Positions 58,033-64,000 of a stretch of DNA of 64,000 nt are shown piece after piece. Positions within the stretch are counted from its first letter, which is position 1. The number at the start of each line of letters is the position of its first letter. The notes below the pieces were generated by a model. The model was not told where the DNA came from and searched no databases. It saw only the letters and a program-made list of their open reading frames with translations. The translations under genes and the position numbers were made by a program. The stretch is from Candidatus Saccharimonadota bacterium (lineage in GTDB: Bacteria > Patescibacteriota > Saccharimonadia > Saccharimonadales > Saccharimonadaceae), in assembly GCA_905372095.1 (NCBI GenBank), contig CAJPNK010000003.1, positions 1 to 64,000 of the forward strand, read 5' to 3'.

Positions 58033-58632
58033 TTAAATAATACTCGGCGGCTCTGGGTCGGTGTTGTCTTCGGTATCCTCTGGTTTGTGTGTTAGCTGTT
58101 GCCAGGCAACCTCTGCCATGCTAGCGGCTTGACGGTCGAGATGGGCTGGGCGTCTAGAGAGGCTGATAATCCTTTCAAGCTCAGCGAGAACATTTGGTGT
58201 ATTGAGAACTTCGATTGTTTCAGGGTTAAAAACGGCTAGTGTTAGTATGCATACTCCCAATTCCTTAGTACTGTTATCCCTAGGTTTATCGTCTGGCCGC
58301 CTATATGCTTTGTCTAATAATTCGACGATTTTTTCGGCAATTTCTTTATAATTTTGCGGATCATCACTCTCCTTGCGCTTAAATTCTTTAATAGTATCAT
58401 TGACTAGTTCGCTAACCTCCTGGCGGATTTCAGACGGCATATCGGGAATTTCTATAATTTGCGCGTCTTGAATGTGGTCTGGTGAAATGTCTGGCGCTTC
58501 ATCGCTTCTACTGCTGCGTATAGATGATAGCTCAACGACTTTCGCACCCATTGCACCCAGCCGCTTCGGGGGTCTTTCACGCTTAGAGAAAAGATCTATG
58601 ATTTTTGCGCCTTGCTCTGGAGGTTTGTCCAT
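58033..58632 (-). CDS. Hypothetical protein, 199 aa
   Basis: 199 aa from the ATG at 58632 (TATAAT ends 6 nt upstream). Charged, mostly helical with a disordered N-terminal third (Arg/Ser/Pro/Asp-rich), no membrane helix. Not recognised. It lies 18 bp upstream of smpB on the same strand, and smpB has its own TATAAT, so the two need not be co-regulated. Confidence 0.7.
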   Translation of the reverse strand: MDKPPEQGAKIIDLFSKRERPPKRLGAMGAKVVELSSIRSSRSDEAPDISPDHIQDAQIIEIPDMPSEIRQEVSELVNDTIKEFKRKESDDPQNYKEIAEKIVELLDKAYRRPDDKPRDNSTKELGVCILTLAVFNPETIEVLNTPNVLAELERIISLSRRPAHLDRQAASMAEVAWQQLTHKPEDTEDNTDPEPPSII

Positions 58633-58704
58633 ACTTATATTATACAACATTTATGATTAAAATACAATAAGTGCTCGGGGTTGCTCTCTGTTACAATAGA
58701 ATGA

Positions 58705-60435
58705 ATGATAGCTGATGTTCACATTACCGATAAAAGTTTTGGCGATAAGCAGTTGATGAGCGACGTTAAATTCAGCATCAACGACGGCGAGAAAGTTGGG
58801 CTGATTGGTCGCAATGGCGTTGGCAAATCGACGCTATTTGGCATGTTGGCGGGAGCGGATAGCGACTATAGAGGGTCGGTTGTTTTTCGGCGCGGCAGCA
58901 CGATTGTAGCGACGGCGCAGGAACACCATAGTTTGGGTGATATTACAGTGCTAGAATATATCCTGCGCGGGCTGCCGGAATATGCGCGGCTGCAGCACAT
59001 TTTGACGACTTATCCAGCGGCGATGGGTAGCGATATGCGCAAGATCGAGGAGTACAGCCAGGCGTTGGAACGCTTTGGACAGAAGGATTTTTATCGCGTT
59101 GAAGAACTGGTGGCTGAGGAGTTGAAAAATTTCCAGATGGAAGGTTTTGGCGAGCGCCAATTAGCGGCTTTGAGCGGCGGGCAGAAACGCTTGGTCGAAG
59201 TTGTGAAAATCATGCATGCGCAAGCGGATCTAGCATTGATTGACGAGCCGACTAATCATATGGATTATATTGCCAAGAAGCAGTTTATCGATTGGATGAA
59301 AAGCGCCCGCCAAGCGATGTTGATCATCACCCATGACCGTGATGTGCTGGCAGAGGTTGATCGAATTGTCGAGCTGCGCGATGGCGCATCAGCGAGTTAT
59401 CGCGGCAATTATGATGATTATTTGCGTCAAAATGCTTCAGCGACAGGCAATGCCATGCAGGATTATGAGCAAACCGAACGGCGGATTGCTAATTTGCGCG
59501 ACAAAGTTCTGCAATTTCGCCGCCTGAAAGAAAAAGCCCGCGATCCTGGCACGATTGCGCAATTCAAGCGGCGCGAGAACCAAGCGGCGGCCGAGCTAGA
59601 GAAACTGGAGAAAATCGACAAGCCGACTTTTTGGATTGACAGAGAGAATGTGGCGCAATTGGATTATAAAGTGGCTGATCGCTATCAAAAATTCAAAGCT
59701 CGCAATATTCGTTTGAATATACGAGACGGCGCTATGCGTTCGCAGCGCAAGCTTGTCGAAGCTCGCGATTTGGCGCTAGGTTTCGATGAGCGGATTTTGT
59801 TTGAAGGTGTTAATATCGATTTGCGCGAAGGCGAAGCTATTGAACTGCGCGGCCGCAATGGTGCTGGCAAGACGACGTTGATCCGAGCGTTGATGGCAAA
59901 CGCGTCTTCTAGCGCCGCTTCCTCTGGCCGGCTTCGTAAAACGGCTCAAGTCCCGCCCCAGCTAACTCAGGCTTTGATTGAGGATACTGTTCAATTTGCC
60001 CCAATCGTTTACGCGGGCTCTCTCTATCTCGATCCGCAAATTCGCGTTGGTATTTACGAGCAAGAGATAGCGGCGACTTATCTGAACTTGCCGCTGGCGC
60101 GAGCGATTGAGCAGATGTATCTCGATCGCGGGCTGAAAATTAATGATACCAAAATCCGCCAGCTGATGGGCGATTATCTTTTTGTTGAGAGCGACGGCGC
60201 GGTGCCCTTGGCTAGCTTGAGCGGCGGGCAAAAAGCTCGGTTTCAGCTCATTAGCATGCTAGCAAATGATCCGCAATTGCTCATTCTGGACGAGCCGACC
60301 AACCACCTGGATTTGCCTTCAATTGAGGAACTGGAAGCGGCGCTCGAGCGCTACGCTGGCGCAATTTTGTATGTTAGCCACGACGATTATTTCCGGCGCA
60401 AAATCGGCGGTTCGGTTGTTCAGATTGGCAGCTAA
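58705..60435 (+). CDS. ABC-F family ATPase
   Basis: 576 aa. Two ABC ATPase domains: Walker A GRNGVGKSTLFG and GRNGAGKTTLIR, signatures ALSGGQKRL and SLSGGQKAR, Walker B LALIDEPTNH and LLILDEPTNHLDLPS. No membrane helices, the ABC-F pattern of ribosome-bound factors. The linker between domains (about 240-330) is long and charged, as in ABC-F proteins. TACAAT ends 7 nt before the ATG. Whether it protects against a drug or aids stalled ribosomes is unknown. Confidence 0.93.
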   Translation: MIADVHITDKSFGDKQLMSDVKFSINDGEKVGLIGRNGVGKSTLFGMLAGADSDYRGSVVFRRGSTIVATAQEHHSLGDITVLEYILRGLPEYARLQHILTTYPAAMGSDMRKIEEYSQALERFGQKDFYRVEELVAEELKNFQMEGFGERQLAALSGGQKRLVEVVKIMHAQADLALIDEPTNHMDYIAKKQFIDWMKSARQAMLIITHDRDVLAEVDRIVELRDGASASYRGNYDDYLRQNASATGNAMQDYEQTERRIANLRDKVLQFRRLKEKARDPGTIAQFKRRENQAAAELEKLEKIDKPTFWIDRENVAQLDYKVADRYQKFKARNIRLNIRDGAMRSQRKLVEARDLALGFDERILFEGVNIDLREGEAIELRGRNGAGKTTLIRALMANASSSAASSGRLRKTAQVPPQLTQALIEDTVQFAPIVYAGSLYLDPQIRVGIYEQEIAATYLNLPLARAIEQMYLDRGLKINDTKIRQLMGDYLFVESDGAVPLASLSGGQKARFQLISMLANDPQLLILDEPTNHLDLPSIEELEAALERYAGAILYVSHDDYFRRKIGGSVVQIGS

Positions 60436-60507
60436 CGGACTGCTTTTCCTGAACGCGCTCTTGTTTTGGTACGGCACGTATCAGGGCTAGAATGTATTTA
60501 CGTAAAA

Positions 60508-61281
60508 TTAATTTGAATAATCGCCGCCAGTTACGTTGAAGTATTCCTCGAGAGTCTTGATCTCGCGCTTTTTCATGTCTTGAGCGGTTTCGCGGCCGAC
60601 GTAACGCCAGTGCCAAGACTCGACGACATAGCCGGTGATATTTTTGGCGTTGTCAGGATAGCGCTGGATGAAACCGTACTCGGCGGCGTGCTCGGCCAGC
60701 CACTTGTATGTCGGCGTAGTGGCGAAGCACTGCAGGACGCAATTGTCAGCCTTGAGGTCGACAGCTAAGCCAGTTTGATGCTCGCTGCAACCTGGCCGGG
60801 CGCTAGCGGAGTCGGCTTCTTTCTGGTTGCTGTGTTTGACCCAATAGTCATAAGTTTCGACTTGGTCGTTGTAAGATCGGTAGCCGCTAGTCGAGGCTAA
60901 CGGCATTTTTGCTTGCGCAGCAGCGGCTTTCATGGCGTTGTATTGGGCAGCGGCCTCTTTGCGCAAGGATATCCCCTTTTCGATAGGCGCCAAATCATTC
61001 GGCTGCCAAGTTTTTGGCTCGAAGCAGTGCTTTTTGTTAATAACAATAATCGTGCTGTTGTAGTCTTTTAAGACTTTCTTGCGGAGGGCGGCTTTTTCGG
61101 CCCAAGCTTTTTGCTGGGCGGCAGCGAGCTTGTCGGCGGTTTCCTGCTCTTTGGCCCTGATGTCTTTAGCGGTTTTGTAATAATCTAGCCCAGTGAAGGT
61201 AGCTAGACCTAATGTCGCTGAAAAAGCTAGCGTAATCACAAGCACGCTAAACTTATGCTTATTCAAAAATTCACCCTTCAT
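60508..61281 (-). CDS. D-alanyl-D-alanine carboxypeptidase, VanY/M15B family
   Basis: 257 aa. N-terminal membrane anchor (about 11-29), then the M15B zinc peptidase: STSGYRSYNDQVETY, SARPGCSEHQTGLAVDL (Hxx and Asp zinc ligands), and ESWHWRYVG with the third His ligand. Trims the D-Ala end of peptidoglycan stems outside the membrane. A TAGAAT box is 13 nt upstream of the ATG. Implies that this organism handles peptidoglycan. Confidence 0.92.
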   Translation of the reverse strand: MKGEFLNKHKFSVLVITLAFSATLGLATFTGLDYYKTAKDIRAKEQETADKLAAAQQKAWAEKAALRKKVLKDYNSTIIVINKKHCFEPKTWQPNDLAPIEKGISLRKEAAAQYNAMKAAAAQAKMPLASTSGYRSYNDQVETYDYWVKHSNQKEADSASARPGCSEHQTGLAVDLKADNCVLQCFATTPTYKWLAEHAAEYGFIQRYPDNAKNITGYVVESWHWRYVGRETAQDMKKREIKTLEEYFNVTGGDYSN

Positions 61282-61346
61282 AATTTATAATTCTATTCTA
61301 CCACAACTAAGCGCCAGCGGTATAGAAATCTTTGTGAGTTGATTGG

Positions 61347-61799
61347 TTAAAGCCGTGATGATGGTCGAGTAGTATCAATGATGCTGCGTCTATGATTTCC
61401 CATAGCAACACCGCCGCCAGCAAAAGCTAAAGCAACGAGCGTATATACAACTTTGGTGATAAACATAGCGCCATAGTAGTTGCGCAGCGTAAAATACCAT
61501 CCTAATCCAGCAAGGATGAGAATCGCTCCTGTTGTGCGCCATGAACGGTATTTCATACCAAATGAAACCAAGTAAGACCCCAACCCAAAAAGCACAAGAA
61601 ACAAAATGGTATTTATTGCGCAGACAGGCACGTCGAGATATATTTTAGACGCCCTAGAGCCGATTTGGATATATATAGGAAACTCTTGGACAACCGCCGG
61701 GTATTGTTTGACTGGAGTTAACAACCATCCCAGAAAACCAGCTTGATGAATAACATTCCAGTCTGGCGAATGAGCAAAGAAACGAAAAGAATTATACAT
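61347..61799 (-). CDS. Hypothetical membrane protein, 150 aa
   Basis: 150 aa from the ATG at 61799, which has GGAGG 4 nt upstream; a longer frame to 61850 would begin before it. About four hydrophobic segments (near 18-30, 58-80, 86-104, 108-130); unknown family. It is the last gene on the - strand before the tRNA-Pro terminator region; SD use suggests ordinary leadered translation. Confidence 0.7.
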   Translation of the reverse strand: MYNSFRFFAHSPDWNVIHQAGFLGWLLTPVKQYPAVVQEFPIYIQIGSRASKIYLDVPVCAINTILFLVLFGLGSYLVSFGMKYRSWRTTGAILILAGLGWYFTLRNYYGAMFITKVVYTLVALAFAGGGVAMGNHRRSIIDTTRPSSRL

Positions 61800-61855
61800 C
61801 TTGCCTCCAACTATAGCATTGCTAAGTGATGCAAAGCAAGTATGAGGCAAACAAA

Positions 61856-61872
61856 AACCCGCGCCACGGGTT
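61856..61872 (-). terminator. Terminator after tRNA-Pro
   Basis: On the - strand AACCCG-TGGCG-CGGGTT is followed by TTTGTTTG. Confidence 0.7.
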
Positions 61873-61903
61873 CACCATGACACGGGTTTGAGTACAGGCT
61901 CAA

Positions 61904-61980
61904 TGGTCGGGGTGACTGGATTTGAACCAGCGACCTCACCGTCCCGAACGGTGCGCGCTACCAAGCTGCGCCACACCCCG
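61904..61980 (-). tRNA. tRNA-Pro (CGG)
   Basis: 77 nt with encoded CCA. Acceptor CGGGGTG/CACCCCG, D-arm GCGCAGCTTGGTAGCGC, anticodon stem CACCG/CGGTG with loop TTCGGGA giving CGG, and T-arm CTGGTTCAAATCCAG. It sits directly downstream of rplK. Confidence 0.96.
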
Positions 61981-62028
61981 ACACTTAGCCTATTATATCC
62001 TAGGCGCCGGAGTGTGTAAACTATTTAG

Positions 62029-62454
62029 TTAGTCAACAACTTCTACGCCCATGCTGCGAGCGGTACCAGCAACTACTTTGACGGCGCCGTCTAAATCAAT
62101 AGCGTTGAGCTGGTCCATCTTGGTTTTGGCGATTTCTTCTAGCTGGGTGCGAGTGATTTTGCCGACTTTATCGACGTGCGGCTTGCCGCTGCCCTTTTGG
62201 ATGCCGATAGCACTGCGGATCATGTCGTCGACTGGCTGGCCCAAGCAGTTCCAGGTGAAAGTGCGGTCTTCGTAGACTTGAATGTGCACGATGACATCTT
62301 TGCCCATCATACCTTTGGTGGCTTCGTTGAATGGATTGATAAAGTCCATCATGTTCAAGCCCCACTGGCCGAGCGTCGAGCCAACTGGAGGTCCGGCAGT
62401 CGCGCGGCCGGCCGGAATACGTAACTTCAAGTTACCGATAATTTTCTTTGCCAT
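62029..62454 (-). CDS. rplK: Ribosomal protein uL11
   Basis: 141 aa. LRIPAGRATAGPPVGSTLGQWGLN at the N-terminus and KVGKITRTQLEEIAKTKM, then VAGTARSMGVEVVD at the C-terminus are diagnostic. AAGGAAAA precedes the ATG. It follows nusG after a 157-bp gap with no gene. In most bacteria rplA (uL1) follows directly; here a tRNA-Pro gene does, so rplA is not adjacent. Confidence 0.97.
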   Translation of the reverse strand: MAKKIIGNLKLRIPAGRATAGPPVGSTLGQWGLNMMDFINPFNEATKGMMGKDVIVHIQVYEDRTFTWNCLGQPVDDMIRSAIGIQKGSGKPHVDKVGKITRTQLEEIAKTKMDQLNAIDLDGAVKVVAGTARSMGVEVVD

Positions 62455-62611
62455 AATTTTCCTTTACTAAATATATTGAGAAGCTGATATTTAGTGCGTA
62501 ACTGCTATAGTATAGCGTGTTTTACGAGATTACGCAAGCTAAAGCTCTGCGAGTTGTACGGTTTTGCAGGGCGGCAACTCTCTTGCTGTGATAAGAATTT
62601 TGCTTGGCGGC

Positions 62612-63160
62612 CTAGACTTTTTTGACCTGCAAAGCGTCAAGCTCAACTGGCGTGTCGCGGCCGAACATGCTGACCATGACTTTAAGAGTGCCTTTGGCAG
62701 CGTCAATCTCGCTAACGGCGCCGTCGAAACCTTTGAAGGGCCCGTCGATGATATTAACTACTTCTCCTTCTGTGAAGTCAATTTGGTGCTTTGGATCTTC
62801 GACGTTCATACGCTTTTTAATTTTGGTAATCTCTGCTTCGGAAACTGGAGTTGGCGAGGTGCCGCTGCCGACAAAGCCAGTAACGCCTGGCGTGTTGCGG
62901 ACGATATACCAGGTTTCGTCGGTTAATTTCATCTCGACTAAGACGTAACCCTGAAAGATGATGGCATTGATGATTTTGCGCTTGCCATTTTTGATTTGAA
63001 CTTGCTTTTCTTTCGGCACAATGGCGTCAAAAATTTTATCAGCCATGTCGATAGTTTGAGCGCGCTGGCGGATGCTTTCAGCGACTTTTTCCTCGTAGCC
63101 GCTGTAAGTATGGATGGCATACCATTGCCGCGAGCTGTCATAACGATTTGATTTTGCCAT
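62612..63160 (-). CDS. nusG: Transcription factor NusG
   Basis: 182 aa. N-terminal NGN domain (WYAIHTYSGYEEKVAESI, VPKEKQVQIKNGK, FQGYVLVEMKL, TPGVTGFVG) and C-terminal KOW (GEVVNIIDGPFKGFDGAVSEID). Links RNA polymerase to the ribosome. AGAAAGGAT precedes the ATG; 10 bp after secE. Confidence 0.97.
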   Translation of the reverse strand: MAKSNRYDSSRQWYAIHTYSGYEEKVAESIRQRAQTIDMADKIFDAIVPKEKQVQIKNGKRKIINAIIFQGYVLVEMKLTDETWYIVRNTPGVTGFVGSGTSPTPVSEAEITKIKKRMNVEDPKHQIDFTEGEVVNIIDGPFKGFDGAVSEIDAAKGTLKVMVSMFGRDTPVELDALQVKKV

Positions 63161-63170
63161 AAGATCCTTT

Positions 63171-63590
63171 CTACTTTGTTCCCATGATTAGTTTGAATAG
63201 CCAAGCGAAGCCGTAATCTAGCAAGATAATGACCAGAAACAGCGCTGCGGTAAAAACGATCAGCGCGCCGACCATACCCCAGGTCGAACGGCGGTCTGGC
63301 CAGCGGATTTGCTTGATTTCTTGCCAGGCGCCGCGGAAATAACCAGTGATGGCGCTGAGCGGATTGCGGAGGCTTTTTGAGTTTTTAGGATTGCTGGCGG
63401 CAGTTTTAGCTTTGACGCTAGTCTTAGCAGTTTTGGTGCTAGATTTCTCGGCTTGTGTGCGGCCAGCTAATTCTTTGGCGGTCGCCAGGATGCTCGGCTT
63501 CTTTGGCTTTGCAGCTTTGTCGCCAGCAGTAATGCGAGTGATGCGGTTTTGTGATTTTTGCTTTGACTTACCTTTTGCGGATTTTGCCAC
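63171..63590 (-). CDS. secE: Preprotein translocase subunit SecE
   Basis: 139 aa. The SecE core is in the last 60 residues (YFRGAWQEIKQIRWPDRRSTWGM followed by one membrane helix). The first 75 residues are a basic Lys/Ala-rich extension, longer than usual. The GTG at 63590 is chosen because GGGAGG lies 10 nt upstream; an ATG at 63608 overlaps that SD. First gene of secE-nusG-rplK. Confidence 0.93.
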   Translation of the reverse strand: MAKSAKGKSKQKSQNRITRITAGDKAAKPKKPSILATAKELAGRTQAEKSSTKTAKTSVKAKTAASNPKNSKSLRNPLSAITGYFRGAWQEIKQIRWPDRRSTWGMVGALIVFTAALFLVIILLDYGFAWLFKLIMGTK

Positions 63591-63698
63591 GATAGTGTTT
63601 CCTCCCAAATTAAATAGCCTGGTATGTCCCAGACTGTCAAGTTAATTATACGACTGCCGAGCGAAAATAGCAAGCGATTTCGCGTATTCCCTGAAGCA

Positions 63699-64000
63699 CT
63701 AAGACTTATTTTTTTTCACGGCGGGCAATGAAAAGCTGAAAGTCGAGCCGTGATTGAGACGGCTTTTGAGTTTGATCTCGGTTTTGAGCTTGAGGGCCAG
63801 TTTGGCGACAACGTAAAGTCCTAGGCCGGTGCCGCTAGTTTCGCGGGTGCGATAGTCTTCGCTGCGCCAGAATTTTTGGTATAAGTGTGCTTGGTCGCTG
63901 CGGCTGATGCCGATGCCAGTGTCTTTGACGGCAAAATTGATGGTGTCGTTTTCGCCGGGCTTGACGATGATGGTGACGCCGCCCTTTTCGGTGTAGCGGA
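63699..64000 (-). CDS. Histidine kinase, C-terminal part (runs off the window)
   Basis: About 100 residues of the HATPase domain, starting with RYTEKGGV and containing DTGIGISR (G1), GTGLGLYVVAKL (G2) and HGSTFSFSLPA near the end. The N-terminus lies beyond base 64000. Fourth histidine kinase in the window. Confidence 0.88.
   Translation of the reverse strand, partial: RYTEKGGVTIIVKPGENDTINFAVKDTGIGISRSDQAHLYQKFWRSEDYRTRETSGTGLGLYVVAKLALKLKTEIKLKSRLNHGSTFSFSLPAVKKNKS

Noticed and set aside
1..64000. CRISPR array
   Set aside because: No series of regularly spaced direct repeats with unique spacers; the only repeats are those listed.

Overview
The window looks like a chromosome segment of a host-dependent Candidate Phyla Radiation bacterium, most likely a Saccharibacterium (TM7). 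This placement is inference. It rests on compact gene packing, ordinary use of TGA as a stop codon (which argues against Absconditabacteria and Gracilibacteria), a Gram-positive-type surface (sortase with an LPKTG substrate, VanY-type carboxypeptidase, PEGA protein), no biosynthetic operons, many small proteins of unknown function, and a very common start architecture in which a TATAAT-like -10 box ends 6-9 nt before the start codon, implying leaderless mRNAs. There are no rRNA genes, no CRISPR array, no transposase and no integrase. Three tRNA genes are present (Glu-CTC, Leu-CAA, Pro-CGG).

Layout. 0-3.7 kb: a perfect 52-bp inverted repeat at the window edge, a CDP-alcohol phosphatidyltransferase, dprA, an unidentified structured ncRNA with its own promoter and terminator, and two unknown proteins. 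3.7-11.1 kb: a probable zinc-homeostasis region with a Fur/Zur-like regulator, a palindromic operator, a nicotianamine-synthase-like enzyme, a COG0523 GTPase, a DUF1980/permease pair (YcgQ/YcgR type), a TerC/DUF475 protein, pth and a second COG0523 GTPase. 11.2-23.1 kb: der, a pseudouridine synthase, a response regulator and histidine kinase with long disordered tails, htpX, an alpha/beta hydrolase, a VanZ-like protein and a MacB-type ABC exporter operon preceded by two 11-bp direct repeats.

23.2-38.4 kb is an AT-rich accessory region that ends at tRNA-Glu. It holds a Gfo/Idh/MocA-NUDIX fusion, a guanylate-kinase-like protein divergent from a phosphorylase-like protein, two further NUDIX genes, an ITPase (Ham1), DUF5674, a GH99/WbsX-like enzyme, a HEPN protein fused by overlap to an OmpR-type two-component system, and several broken gene pieces. 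Within it lie small genes with G/C-ending codons and strong TTGACA promoters, and four copies of a hairpin repeat whose stems covary around a conserved 11-nt loop.

38.5-64 kb returns to ordinary content: a second two-component system with a DUF3048 protein, gltX, PEGA protein, sortase and its LPKTG substrate with five 33-residue repeats, NAD(P)H-hydrate-dehydratase-like protein, exonuclease III, glycosyltransferases, smpB, an ABC-F ATPase, a D,D-carboxypeptidase, and rplK-nusG-secE next to the C-terminal end of another histidine kinase.

The most interesting items are the nicotianamine-synthase-like gene under a putative Zur operator, the unidentified ncRNA at 1.9-2.2 kb, the family of small genes sharing promoter and leader features, the covarying hairpin repeat and the HEPN/two-component unit. 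All functional assignments come from reading motifs by eye; no database search was run.
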